A DNA stretch of 64,000 nucleotides from Penaeus vannamei (GCF_042767895.1 NC_091570.1:35805077-35869076), one strand, 5' to 3'; counted from the stretch's first letter, positions 11,935-23,180 are shown. Notes: generated from the letters alone by a model not told the origin. Translations and numbers: made by a program.

Positions 11935-12175
11935 GAAGGTGGGGAAGGGAAGTCAGGACGTGAGGGGAAAAGGGAGGGGAGGAGAGGCAAATAGGGAAAG
12001 AAGCGAAGATAACGGAAAAAAAGAGGTGGAGGAAAGGGAGAGGGCAAAGGAAAGAGGGTGAGAGAATAAAAATACAGGGAGAGGAAAAGCGAGAAAGGTA
12101 GGAGGCTTGGGAGGAGAGGAGAGGGGAGAAATGGAAGGGGGGAAGAGAGGAGCGGAAAAGAGAGAGCGAAAGAAA
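11935..12175. repeat. Polypurine stretch
   Basis: G/A-rich sequence with GGGAGAGG, GGAAAG and AGAGAGCG motifs but no clean unit. It is bordered by the G-rich minisatellite on the left and further purine-rich sequence on the right. Confidence 0.75.
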
Positions 12176-12435
12176 CCGTGGATCGTGGACACCAATCAGA
12201 CAGGGAGCACGAAGTGGCGGAAGAATCAAGACGTGTGTGTCGCTGAGAGCAAGAAAAGGGAGGGATTATCTTGAGAAAGGAAATAAAAGAGAAGAGAAGA
12301 GGAGGGAGAAAGCGCTGATGTAGACGAAGAGATTGAAGATCCGATTCATGGGGAAAAAAAGGAAAGAGTCCGGAGTGACACAGAGTGGAGAGCTAGGGAA
12401 GACGGGAGAAAGGAAGGAAAAGGAAGAGGGAAGGA

Positions 12436-12530
12436 AGGAAGGGGCCGCAGGAGGAGGAGGAGCAGGAGGAGGGGGGAGGAGGAGGAGGAGGAGAAGGAGG
12501 AGAAGGAGAAGGAGAAGGAGAAGGAGGAGT
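12436..12530. repeat. (GGA)n/(GAAGGA)n microsatellite
   Basis: GGAGGAGGAGCAGGAGGAGG grades into (GGA)n and then GAAGGAGAAGGAGAAGG, ending before TGTAAGCC. Arg-rich and Leu-rich frames across it are artefacts. Confidence 0.95.
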
Positions 12531-12667
12531 GTAAGCCGTCCGTAACTATCTCCCACACGGATTACACCGACGAGGACCCGGCAATCCCCGAGAGTGAGTT
12601 TCGAGCCACCTTGGTCTCGGCCTCATCGCCCTGTGAGCGCCGTGCACGTGTTGCTATTCCAGGTGGA

Positions 12668-12750
12668 TTCCGCGGCGGTGGGGGGGCTGGAAGGGGGAGG
12701 GGGAGGGGGGTGGGGAGAGGGGAAAGGGGGGTGGGGAGGGGGGGTTGTGG
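12668..12750. repeat. G-rich tract with several G-runs
   Basis: Seven or more runs of 4-7 G joined by A, T or C over about 80 bases, so G-quadruplex-prone. Just upstream, TTGCTATTCCAG (ends 12662) resembles a weak acceptor. Confidence 0.8.
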
Positions 12751-14249
12751 CCGGTTGGTGCCTGCAATTACACGTCATCATGTGGCATTACTTACTTAAT
12801 TGCGTGATGGATATGATGCGGCGGTCGAGGTTGTTGGGGGTTTATGGTTTCCAGCGAGGGTGGGAGGATCGTGGAGGCGTCGGGGGATATAGTAGGGCGA
12901 GGGAGAGGGGAGGGAGGGGGCTGGGGCGAGGGAGGAGCGGCAGCAGGTGAGGAGCGAGCGCGCCGGAGTAACTTGTTCGGATAACGAGACTCCCCCCCAG
13001 GCCGGCGTGAATTGGCTGAAGTCCGACACCGTCTCCCGACTCGGCCTTCGTCGTCCGCGTCAGCTGTGGGTGGAGGAATAATTCAGCAGCGCGGCTGTGT
13101 ATCGTTCTCCTGCTGCAGTCTCCCTGTCCCCCCCCCCCCGCCCACGACGCCCTCCGCCCGGATGCGAGCGAATGGGCGGGGGTGTTTGTTGTGACGCAGC
13201 GGCCGGCGGTGGGTGCGAGGGAGATAGAGACATTGGCGAGGTAATGGCCACTTGGTGAAGGCCGCCGCTCGCCGCCCGGGGCTCTCCTCCGCGCGGGTAA
13301 TTTGATGCCCGCTAATACCATGTATCATTTGGCCTGTTCCCTCCTGCCGGCCAGTCGCGTCCGCTGGCCTTCCTCGGGGATGGGTGCTGCGTTGGGCAAA
13401 AATGCCCCTCCCATTAGTGCTCTATTTTATACCAGTCTCTCGAATGCTTGTTTGTCTAGTTGCTTTTCTTTCGGCTGTCTTCTTTTTTTCTTTTCTTTTT
13501 TCCAACTATGGTACTACTATTTTTTTTTTTTTTATCTTCTAACTGTTTTTTTGCATCGCCTTTTTTTTTACCTGTCCCAATTCTCTGAATCTTTTTCGTG
13601 ATTTTTCTTTCCCTGACCTTTTTCCCCCCCGCCCTTTGTTTCCCTTTTTCCCCGGCTCCCGACCCCGCGTCCCCGTCGGCCCGTCCCCTTCCTCGCGGGC
13701 GGCGGGGCCCCGGCGCCCACATCACAAGTCAGTCCGCCAGATGTTCCGTAAATGAAGATGGCCACGTGGCGGAACACAGGGGGCGCGAGGGAACTTTATT
13801 GTGGTTCTTATTTTATTATATATTTTTTTTTATGGAAACGTATTTATTCCCCCCTTAATGCTATTAGGAGGCTCGAAGGCGTCGGCTTGCGGTGACAATA
13901 TGGCCGCGAGGACGAGCACCTCATATCTGGGAGGGATTGCGGGGGCCCGGGTCTGCGCTGCGACTGACAGATGGCCGATGCGCTACCACCTCGTGCACTA
14001 ATGCCTCCTCGTTGATCCGTGCACGCTCCCTAAACTCGGCTGGCAGTCTGTGTCCTGATTCGCACGCCCTTGCGGCTGTCGCGGAGGCCGGGAGGTGCAC
14101 CGCGGCGAGAGGAGGTCAATTTGCGGCGGATGATTCTAAGCGTTCAGTCATCGCGGTTCTGGGTCGTTTGGGATTCAAGGGGCGACCTCGTGAGCTGGCG
14201 AGGGCGTCACGTGTGAAGCGGAGTGTGTGGCGCTCCTGGAGCACCCGCA
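12751..14249. other. Unique sequence, T-rich in the middle
   Basis: Contains a C-run near 13128-13139 and a T-rich stretch at 13455-13620 with a T13 run. The GC-rich stretches at 13000-13300 and 13880-14240 have many CpG but no credible exon. An E-box CACGTG is at about 13763. No gene recognised. Confidence 0.5.
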
Positions 14250-14545
14250 CTCTCCTTGCCGCCTCCTTCCCTCCCTTCCTTCCATCCTCCGTCCCATTCA
14301 TTTTCTCTTCCTCCCTGCCAGCCTCCCTTCTGCTCTTCCTTCTATTCTCCCTTTTCCTGTTCCTCCCTTCCATTCTCCCTTTCTTCGTCCCTCCCTTTCA
14401 TTCTCTCATCCATCCTTCCTTCCCCTCTGCCTTTCATTCTCCCTTCCACCCTCCCTTCCGTTTTCCTCTCCTAGTCCCATTTCTGCCTCTTCCCGTCGCT
14501 CCTTCTTCCCCTCCCCCCCTCCCCCTCCCTCCCACCCCACCCCCT
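14250..14545. repeat. Pyrimidine-rich tract (CCCTCCCTTCC)n-like
   Basis: Degenerate CTCCCTTCC and CATTCTCCCTT units recur over about 300 bases, broken by occasional A or G. Overlapping Ser/Pro/Leu frames are artefacts. Confidence 0.8.
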
Positions 14546-17500
14546 GGACGCTCACGCTTACACACCAAACAAAAGAATAAATCTGCCGGGTAAAATGTTA
14601 GGCCAGGCCAACGTCCGGGATGCTGTATCACGCCGACGTGTTTTTTGAGGGCGTAGAAAAATGTTTTTCTTTTTTTTCCCCCCGTTTTTGTATAGTGTTT
14701 TTACGTTCCATATCAAAGCCTAACTAGCGGTTGATATTTTTGAATTTGTTGTATTTGAAAATAATTGACCGCCCTTGGTATTTCGTATTTTTTGCTGCAT
14801 ATATCCGTGTCTTTTTGACATGGCCGCCGGAGTTCTTTTTGGAAACGGGACCTTGGGGAAATGCGCGCGTGATGTCGGATATTTATTCATTTACCTAAAA
14901 GACTCGACTCCCTTGCGGCGGAGTGATATGACTGAGCACACACTCACGGCCCCAAGCATCTCCAGACGAGAGGACACGCACATCAGCCTTTAGTCTATAG
15001 ATTCCGCTTAAATAAGGAACCAGTTTCTCGACATCTGCCTCGGCGTTACTCGTGGGATTCGGGACCGGTCGAATGTGCAGAGATTCCGGGCACAGTCGAA
15101 GTGGTGTCGCCGCAGAGCTGCCCAAATCGGGTCACCACGTGGAGCGGGAAGCGTGCCAGACGAGCCCGAATAAGGCAAGGTCTAGTCCTTGATGTGAGGT
15201 ACATCGTTGTGGCGATCGCGGCAACGTGAGGAGCGCAGCGCAAGTGGCGCGACGTCGAACCGCTCGTCGTGGGTGGAGGTCGCGCCGCCACCGCAAAGGC
15301 AGCGACCATTTTAGGGATAATAGAATGGGAACTGCGACGTCGGCGTCTGTAATGGATGAGCTCGTTTGCCTTTTTTTCGTCCGTCTGAAATGGGGCAGAG
15401 GCCAGCGAATGGCTTGCTGCTTTAGCGCCTCCACAGCATTAGCATGAATACCTGTTATTTCCTCCACCTTGCACAAAAAAAGTTGGGGTAGAGAAGGGTA
15501 TTTACAACTACAACATGGCTTTGCATACAATCAGAGATTCATTCAGAGAGATTTGTAGGATAACAGTCGAGAATGGGACGTGAGGTTTGTCGAATCCTTA
15601 CTACGGAGGCTAATCTCCATGACAAGTGAACCTCGACTCCCGGACCCCTTGTTCACTCTCCCCTCGCCCGGGCGCTTGACGGGGCGTGGGGAACATCTCT
15701 TGTTTATCAATGCCTTTGTCTTCACTTTGTCTGTAGCGTCTTTGAACACGTTTGTCACACCGGACGCTTGATGGATACAATGTTGTTATTACCTAGCAGG
15801 GACTTTTCTGTCCGGGAGCCATGTTTGAATATTGCTTGTATTGATATTCCAGCTGTGTAGGTGATCAAAGGGAGTCTTTGTTAATGCAAGCATAAATGTG
15901 TGTGAGTTGTAAACGCTGTAAGTGATAATTACCAACGTAGAGTGGCAGCATTTGAACGAAATTATGACAGGTCTGTTTGTTAGACTCAGAGTGGGCGGAG
16001 AGTGTAGGGAGCGACAGAAGGTTCTCGTAACGAAACACGATGGGCACGCCTCGACTACCTGGTGAAGGTACAGTGACCGCTTGTCGGGCCGGTGGGGCTC
16101 CCGGCGTTATGAGAGACGGTGAATGTTAATGGCGGCCGTGTTCTTCATTGGTATTGAAATGCAGCGATTTTTATTCAGGGGAGCTGCTGTTCCCATGCAA
16201 GGCTTCGCAAAGGCTGTAGTTTGTCCTTGCCTTTTTCTCTGGGAGTTCTCGAAGGGAAGTGAGTTTTCCTAAGGACCCCTGACTTTGGAAATGTTGATGT
16301 AGACGTCATCTTGCTCCACCCGCAGTCACACACCTCTCCAGAATGTCTCTACTACTTGCAGTAAACTGGGAATGGAAATCTAGTGAAGGCTCCTAAAAGT
16401 GCTAAAGCCTTCCCCCACAAGCTGCGCAGCCTCGGACGACCCCCAGCTGCTAACTTGCTCTTAAATAACGTCACGTCACCGCAGCCTCTTCGCCCCTCGC
16501 CACGGCCCGTCACACCCCTCCCCTCCCCCTCCCTCATCCCTCCCCTCATCCCCCCACTCGAGCCGTCACAGCGGTAGGTGACGTCTTAATTACCAAGGCA
16601 AATGGACGCCTTGGTAGTCTAAGGGAAATGTTCTAATAGGTGTGGCTACTTTTCTAGCCTTTTAAGGTGCGTAAAAGTTCGTAGCTACCGAACAAATTAT
16701 CCAAACTGCTAATTTAAGAGTTCCAGGGGGACAGCTTGATTAGTGCCCGTGGATGGGGGAGCAGCGGACACTCGTTTAGGGGGTATAAAGTTCACAGTAA
16801 AGCGACGTGGCCGATCCAGACACACACACACACACACTAAAAAAAAAAGATGCGTTTACGACGAAGACAATTTCAAAAGTATTTGTCGGCGAAACTGTTG
16901 ACGTTCGGGTCGGGAGATAATGTGGCTAATAAGACAATGCGAGGAGGTCTCGTTGCCATTCGCATCGACTTCGGTGATGGTTTTGTGAAGACTTTACGGG
17001 CGGCGAACGACGGCGCGAATGGGCGGGAGGGAACACCGGCGGACGGCGATGAATGGGCGGAATAAGGGCCGAGGGTGGAGGGAAGACAAGGTGAAAAGTG
17101 GATAGATGGAACGGAGCAACATGGAAGGTGGATGTAAACGGAACATGGACAAGGTTTGGATATATGAGGCATAGCAAGAGTATGAAAGATTAGTAGATGA
17201 GGCATAGCCAGAATATGAAAGATAGGTAGATGAAATAGAATAATGTTGGATGGATTAACGAAGCAGAAGGAGGAGGAAAGATAGGCCCAGCAGTAAGCCG
17301 AGATCCCCCGGAACGCATCGCGACGAAATGCAGGGAGAGCGGCGCCGCCGCCGCCTTCTGAGATAGATTGATTGATAGGCGAGGAAGGTCTGAGGGACCA
17401 GTGATCTATGGTAGCTTAGGAGGTACAGACCCACGCCCAATTACCATAAATCTACAGCTTAGGGAGGACAGTCGGAGACGCCTTGTGACGGATGTGCTGT

Positions 17501-18559
17501 GCAGTACCGGGGTTTTATTTTGGTGTTTGGAAACGCGAAGGGAAGCTAATCAGGATGATGGCTTGCATTGCCCATAGCGACGTGTTATTAGAACCTGTTT
17601 TGCAGCCAGAGATAAGTCCGGTTTTAATTTTACCGTAGAAGAAAAAACTTCCCGTTTCCTCCCCTCCTCTCACCCTTTCATCAAAGCCTTCTCTCCCCCT
17701 CGCCGAGCCGTCCCTCCCCATGTTCTGATTATCAGATCCAGAGGGCCGATTTTCCCTTCATTTATTTTTAAAAGTTTGTCCCTCGCCTCCCTCGTTAGGC
17801 CAGTGTGCAGGGTGCAGCGGCCGCGGCTGTATGAGGATCACTCGCCGCGGCCTATTTCTGGAGTGTTTTCGTGTCGTCTTGGCCCTCTGTTGTCATGCGT
17901 GGCACCTGCGGATGAGCCGTTGGAGGAACTCGCGCGTGACAGCCGTTTTATGGCGGCTACTTTCAACAGCTGACCGTCTCCTGACCCGTTTTTTTTTTCT
18001 TTTCTCCTTTTTTTAATTTCTCGTCTCCATCTTCGTTGCATCTTCCGTCGGCCAGTCAATGGAGATTGTATCAAAAGACGAGCCACCTGTTTCTATGGAT
18101 TTATTGGTCGCGAAGGGGGATACCTGTGTTGTTAATGCCAGGAAAAGGGGCAGATTAGGACGTCAACGGGCGGCGGGGACCTTGCTAATTTATACGCGTC
18201 GGGAGGAGGGGACTAGGGCTACAGCTTGGGGTTGGCCAAGCGGGGGAGGGGGGGGGGAGTGAATGTGTAAACAGATTCGATTTATGATACGTAGTTTATC
18301 GGTGTGATAGCAACTGTGTTATGCGATGTATTGTAGGTCATATGCCTCTCCCCTTCATGCTGCCAAGGACCCAGACAAGCGAGTATATTTACATTCACGT
18401 TCTAATTTCACCCCCCGCCACGAGTGTAACAATACGGGATGGCCGACGGCAGCTACCATGCGTGCTCGCACAAAGGGTGTCGCAAGGCCGGGGAAAGGGC
18501 TGGCAAGGGTCGGGCGCGTCGAGGATCTGGGCTACACAATGGTCAGGTAGAATTCCTCA
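14546..18559. other. 4-kb largely unique stretch, no gene confirmed
   Basis: Balanced sequence with few tandem repeats: (CA)8 at 16821-16837 next to A10, and a short CCG run near 17343. A TATAAAG at about 16785 lies 65 bases before the ATG of a 71-codon frame (16850-17065) of ordinary composition. It has no homology I recognise, no clear initiator and no poly(A) context, so I do not call it a gene. T-rich intron-like sequence is at 17990-18030. Confidence 0.5.
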
Positions 18560-18589
18560 CTCCTGCCTTTTTACCTTCCAGTGGTGAGT
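18560..18589 (+). promoter_or_regulatory. Strong 3' splice site with a 5' splice site two bases downstream
   Basis: CTCCTGCCTTTTTACC and TTCCAG (AG ends at 18581) form a strong acceptor. TG and then GTGAGT (18584-18589) follow at once. This is almost, but not exactly, the zero-length arrangement seen at 8166 and 48868. It could be an ordinary acceptor: the GGT GAG TGT frame stays open to TAA at about 18775. It could also be a near-miss ratchet or chance. Confidence 0.3.
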
Positions 18590-18981
18590 GTGGCGTCTTA
18601 ACACAGTTGTCGGAGGGGGGCAGATCGTTACGTGGTGGCGGCCCCGGACTTCTGTCCTTGGAGAGCCAAGTGGCAGCCGTCAGCCCGTGGCAGGGGACGC
18701 GCGCTCCTGCAGGACGCCGTCGCCCGCTCGTTGATTTAGGTCCCGATTCGCTCAGCCTGCGATGTCGCCGAGGCTAATTCTTGGTTTGTGGCGAAGGATG
18801 TGGCGGGGATGTTCGGTTCTTGTCACACGAGCGGGCAGGGGAGGTGTTCCCGGCCGAGGTAAATAAAGGCCATATTAGAGAATCCGCGGGTGGGGCGGGC
18901 GGAGGCTAGGGAGAGATTTTATCTGCACATTTTGTCGAGCTCTGATTGGAACATAGCTTTCTTTTCTCCTCTCCCGTGCTC

Positions 18982-19020
18982 TTGACTATTGGCTGTCACA
19001 CTTTTGCTTCGCCTTTGCAG
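18982..19020 (+). promoter_or_regulatory. Strong isolated 3' splice site
   Basis: TTGACTATTGG (branch-like), CTGTCAC, then CTTTTGCTTCGCCTTTGCAG ends at 19020 before GGAATAG. All three downstream frames meet a stop within eight codons, so any exon here would be terminal or non-coding. No donor partner is obvious. Confidence 0.3.
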
Positions 19021-19603
19021 GGAATAGATAGAAAACCGATCTGAATTTTCTGTGCGATCGGTGTAGGGAAATCAGGAATGTTCGGCCGAAAATTGCTCTG
19101 AATATTTTGTTGACTTTTCTCTGGTCTTGAAAGAGTGAGAAGTGAAGCGACGCTTGTTGCTCGCCTTGAGTCATTGTAGCGAGGCTAAGTCTCAGCCGAG
19201 ATAGGTAGCGATTAACATAATTACCACGGCGATTAAATTAATGCGTACATTTGCATACCGGTGTAAAGTCATTCTTTTTACGACCCCTTGAATGACACCG
19301 TAAACTACCTCCGGAGGGAGACGCTTCCTCTGGGTTTATACGTCGTCGTTGACAGGTGCTTGTAATCTGATCGTGCAGCGGCGAAAAGGCACGGAAGGCG
19401 GCCTTGCAGAGATCTCCGGACCCCTCGCCAGGAGAGCGTTCCTTTCGGGTCTCGTGGTCACAGTGGCTAATATCTGTCGCGCCCACCACCTCGACTTTTA
19501 CTGTCCCTCGCCCATCTTTTCCCCCTGATAGCGACGCCGAGCACTAGCCTTGGGGCGGGGGAAGGGGCAGGAAGGGAAGGAGCGGGCCATGGAGGAGGAG
19601 GTC
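19021..19603. other. Unique sequence, no gene recognised
   Basis: Mixed sequence between the strong acceptor and the 16-bp array. I see no structured signal beyond short frames in both directions. Confidence 0.5.
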
Positions 19604-19747
19604 GGGCATGGAGGGGGCCGGGCATGGAGGGGGCCGGGCATGGAGGGGGCCGGGCATGGAGGGGGCCGGGCATGGAGGGGGCCGGGCATGGAGGGGGCCG
19701 GGCATGGAGGGGGCCGGGCATGGAGGGGGCCGGGCATGGAGGGGGCC
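19604..19747. repeat. 16-bp minisatellite, 9 perfect copies
   Basis: Unit GGGCATGGAGGGGGCC repeats nine times without change from 19604 to 19747. Just upstream, GGGCCATGGAGGAGGAGGTC (19584-19603) looks like a diverged tenth copy. Perfect identity indicates recent expansion. The Pro/Ala/Cys-rich frames on the minus strand and the Gly/His-rich frame on the plus strand derive from it. Confidence 0.98.
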
Positions 19748-20469
19748 GAAGCGACGGTGCAAGTGAAAGGGGGAATGCACAGTGACCGAGGGAGAGGGAG
19801 GTTTCCGAATCGCGTGGCTTCCTCGTTGCTGGTTTGGGGTGTGATGGTTCGGGTCGGTCCTGGGCGGGATGCGGGCGGCGGGCACTCACCTCCGCCGAGG
19901 GGCTGCTGCTCTGCATGAGAATGGCTGACACGAAGCAATAAAGTGTCTTGCTAAAGGTTTGACTTAATGTTTTATTCACGTAGAACAAGTCTGCTGAGAA
20001 CGGTCTTGGGGTACGGAGGCTGGCGTAGGGGATGGGGTCTAACGGGGTTTTGATTGAGAGAGAGAGAGAGGGAGGGGGCAGGGAATGAGAGAGTGAGAAG
20101 GGGGAGGGCAGGGGATGAGAGAGGATGGGTGTATGTATGAGAGGTGGAGAGGGAGAGAGGAATGAAGGAAGATGTGGGAGAATGGAGAATAAGGGTTTGA
20201 TTGCTTGATTATTCTTGTGATCGGTTAATTGCAAAGCCTGGGCGCCGCCGAATCGGTTTGTGCATCGAACCTACCGCTTTGCTCGCCTGTTCCGAGAAAA
20301 GGCCAAGAAGTACTGAATTCTCGGTGACGCGTGCATGGAGCGGAGGAGCTGTGGCAGGGAATCGCTTACGTTTTTAACCTGTCTTTTGTATCATCGTTAA
20401 AGGATTCGTGTTGTTGGTTCACGCTGTTTTCCCTTCTGTATCGCGGCCCATGTTTTTGTTTATACCTGT
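19748..20469. other. Unique sequence with a minus-strand 5' splice-site-like motif
   Basis: On the minus strand GCGGAG|GTGAGT crosses 19890/19889, a near-consensus donor. Upstream of it a minus ATG (about 19916) opens an in-frame MQSSSPSAE. No promoter or downstream exon was found, so this is only noted. AGAGAGAGAG-rich sequence at 20056-20075 leads into purine-rich sequence to about 20165. Confidence 0.35.
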
Positions 20470-20650
20470 TTTTTTTTTTTCTCTCTCTCTCCCTTTCTGC
20501 CCAGCCTTCCTTTTTCCTTTTCTCTGTCGATCCATCCTCTCCCTCTCTTTCCTCCCCTTGTGCATCTCTTACCCTCTCCCTGACCCTCCCACCCTCCCAT
20601 CCTCCCACCCTCCCTCCCTCCCTCCCTCCCTCCCTCCCTCCCTCCCTCCC
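20470..20650. repeat. Pyrimidine tract ending in (CCCT)n
   Basis: T12, CT and TTCC-rich sequence leads to CACCCTCC units and then uninterrupted CCCT tetranucleotides at 20607-20650, about 11 units. Ser/Pro/Leu frames are artefacts. Confidence 0.93.
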
Positions 20651-20833
20651 CGGTTTTGACGGGCACGGAGTAGGCGGCCCGGGCGGAGAGTTACTGTCCC
20701 GCCGTACTTCGGGTTGCGGGGAATGTCGGCCCCGCAGCCGTGTTTTGCACACACCGCCCATTACTATGTAAATATTTGTATATCAACAATGGTCCCGTGT
20801 GTATCGAGCCTACTGCATTGTTATTCGGGGATC

Positions 20834-20859
20834 TTTTTTTTTTTTTTTTTTTTTTTTTT
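20834..20859. repeat. Poly-T run of 26
   Basis: A single T homopolymer follows GGGGATC. On the minus strand it would read as a poly-A tail, but no retroelement body or target-site duplication was recognised beside it. Confidence 0.95.
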
Positions 20860-21212
20860 ATTGTTTTTAAACTGTCGGGAATGTATTTAGTTAACATTCA
20901 GATTCCGTCCGGGTTGCAAAGGGTGCCGTTGCATGCATAGCGGGGTTGGCACTCCGGACGGCGTCGGGGTTCAGCTGCACTGTACGAAAGGGAACACTTT
21001 GATACCGGCTCGTATTGTATTTTTATCCATATTTGAGAGATTTTCTTTTGTACTCGCGGCGGGTCCGTATCAGGTGCCCCCTTTTACCGTGGAAAAAGTG
21101 TAGAGCGGCGGTGTTTATGGACTGTCGGCTGCTGGACCGCCGCTTGTCCGACACAGAAGGCTTCACTTCACGCACAACCACGCCCGTGCGCACGCGTTTT
21201 CTCTATCCGGCC
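20860..21212. other. Unique spacer
   Basis: Mixed sequence between the poly-T run and the 28-bp array. No feature recognised. The 332-codon frame starting at 21015 is open mainly because of the downstream array. Confidence 0.5.
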
Positions 21213-21810
21213 GTGCACACAGACGCACACGTACGCTCGCATACACACGGACGCACACGTACGCTCGCATACACACGGACGCACACGTACGCTCGCATAA
21301 ACACGGACGCACACGCACACTCGCATACACACGGACGCACACGCTCACTCGCATACACACGGACGCACACGCTCACTCGCATACACATGGACGCACACGC
21401 ACACTCGCATACACACGGACGCACACGCACACACGCGTACACACGGACGCACACGCACACACGCGTACACACGGACGCACACGCACACTCGCATACACAC
21501 GGACGCACGCGTACACTCGCATACACACGGACGCACACGCACACACGCGTACACACGGACGCACACGCACACTCGCATACACACGGACGCACACGTACAC
21601 TCGCATACACACGGACGCACGCGTACACTCGCATATACATGGACGCACACGTACAATTGCATACACACGGACGCACACGCTCACTCGCATACACACGGAC
21701 GCACACGCTCACTCGCATACACACGGACGCACACGCACGCTCGCATACACACGGACGCACACGTACACTCGCATACACACGGACGCACACGCTCGCTCGC
21801 ATACACACAG
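21213..21810. repeat. 28-bp minisatellite, about 21 copies
   Basis: The core CGCATACACACGGACGCAC recurs every 28 bases. The variable part reads ACGTACGCT, ACGCTCACT, ACGCACACT or ACGCACACACGCGT, giving mosaic blocks of variants. Most of the sequence alternates purine and pyrimidine, a Z-DNA-prone pattern. Three rotating frames give His/Thr/Arg repeats on the plus strand and Cys/Val/Arg repeats on the minus strand, which explains the long frames on both strands. Confidence 0.97.
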
Positions 21811-22100
21811 AGACCCGCACATGCACATACACAAATACATCAAAGGAAGACAAAATTAGATTAACAGAGTCGGAGGGGGATGGCGTGGGGGGTGGATGGG
21901 TGGGCGGGGGGGAGGGGGGGGGCGGGGGGCGTGGATGCGAATGCGCCCTCGTACGTTGGGCGGTGGTGAATGTGGGCGCGGGTCTATTTGTCGGTTTTAA
22001 GTTTGGAGGGTGAGGGAGAGATGGGAGGGACGGGGATCGAGTGGGGGGGAAAGTGGGGGGATGGGGAGGGGTGAGCGGGGGTGATGGGGGGGTTAGGAGT
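21811..22100. other. G-rich unique spacer
   Basis: G-rich sequence with GGGGGGAGGGGGGGG near 21907-21921 and ordinary sequence elsewhere. No feature recognised. Confidence 0.5.
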
Positions 22101-22400
22101 GGGTAAGGGTGGGCGAGAGGGGGTTCGAGTGGGTAAGGGTGGGCGAGAGGGGGTTCGAGTGGGTAAGGGTGGGCGAGAGGGGGTTCGAGTGGGTAAGGGT
22201 GGGCGAGAGGGGGTTCGAGTGGGTAAGGGTGGGCGAGAGGGGGTTCGAGTGGGTAAGGGTGGGCGAGAGGGGGTTCGAGTGGGTAAGGGTGGGCGAGAGG
22301 GGGTTCGAGTGGGTAAGGGTGGGCGAGAGGGGGTTCGAGTGGGTAAGGGTGGGCGAGAGGGGGTTCGAGTGGGTAAGGGTGGGCGAGAGGGGGCTGGAGT
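22101..22400. repeat. 30-bp minisatellite, 10 copies (9 identical)
   Basis: The unit is GGGTAAGGGTGGGCGAGAGG followed by GGGTTCGAGT. Copies 1-9 (22101-22370) are identical; copy 10 (22371-22400) has GGGCTGGAGT. Since 30 is a multiple of three, two plus-strand frames stay open with decapeptide periods (GKGGREGVRV and GERGFEWVRV). These are unlikely to be genes, as both frames are equally open. Each unit also contains GGGTAAGGG, resembling a 5' splice site. Confidence 0.98.
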
Positions 22401-22794
22401 GGGCAGGAGTGGGTTAGCGGGGGGCGAGCGGGTTGGGAGTATGTGGAGTGTTTGCCCTGGGATTTTTTACGCTTTTCGAGATTACTGTTTACGATGTCCG
22501 CATTTTTTTTTTATGGTGGGCGGAGGGGGAGGGGGAAGGGGGGAGAGGGAGGTGAAAATGCGAATGGATATTGATGGGAAATTTATTATGAAGGTCGAGC
22601 TGAAATGAATCTTTCGTGTGTTTGGCTTTTGGCTGTGACCGCGTTCCATTCTCCGGTTCGCCGCTGGCTTGTTCTGCCCCCTCGTCTGTGGGGAATGATA
22701 CTGGCTTCGGCGTATGGCGGGGAGAGTATTAGAGGGAAAGAAAAGGGTCGAACAGCGGCGTCCGGAATGCATCCACGGTGTGTAGATGGTGTTT
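22401..22794. other. Unique spacer with G-rich patch
   Basis: A T9 run at about 22504-22512 precedes a G-rich patch at 22516-22555. Short frames on both strands carry no recognisable domain. Confidence 0.5.
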
Positions 22795-23180
22795 TCCTCT
22801 TCGCCGCTTCATCTCACCTCGCCTCGACTCTTCATCCTTTCCCACCCTCCCTCCCTCGTTCAGCTGCTCCCTCACTCTTATCCCTTTCTTTCCCTCACGC
22901 CCTCCCCCGTTCGTGTCCTTGTCCACTCCCTCTTTTCTTTCTCTCGTTCCCTCCTCCTTTCTCTTCCTCATCCTCTTCTCCCTCACCACATTTCCTTCCC
23001 TCTTCATCCCTTCCCCTCTTTTACTCACCTCATCCCCTCCCCTTTCCCCTGCTCATCCCATCTCCTGTTCCCTCCTCGTCCCCGCCTCTATCTCGTGCTC
23101 ATTCCCTCCTTTCCCCCTCTTTATCCCCCCATTCACCACCTCACCCCATTCGCCCTCACCCCCGGCCCGACGACGTGCCG
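22795..23180. repeat. Degenerate pyrimidine-rich tract
   Basis: CTCCCTC, TTCCCTC and CTCATCCC motifs recur without a fixed period over about 380 bases, and all three plus frames are largely open because of low complexity. A C-run lies downstream near 23320-23330. Confidence 0.75.

Noticed and set aside
20834..20859. Poly-A tail of a minus-strand retroposon
   Set aside because: No element body, internal promoter boxes or target-site duplication could be recognised beside it.
21015..22013. His/Thr/Arg-rich 332-codon protein
   Set aside because: Product of the 28-bp array read through three rotating frames, with a comparable frame on the opposite strand.
22081..22608. Decapeptide-repeat protein (GKGGREGVRV)n
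   Set aside because: A second frame of the same array is equally open, and no promoter or conserved flank is seen.
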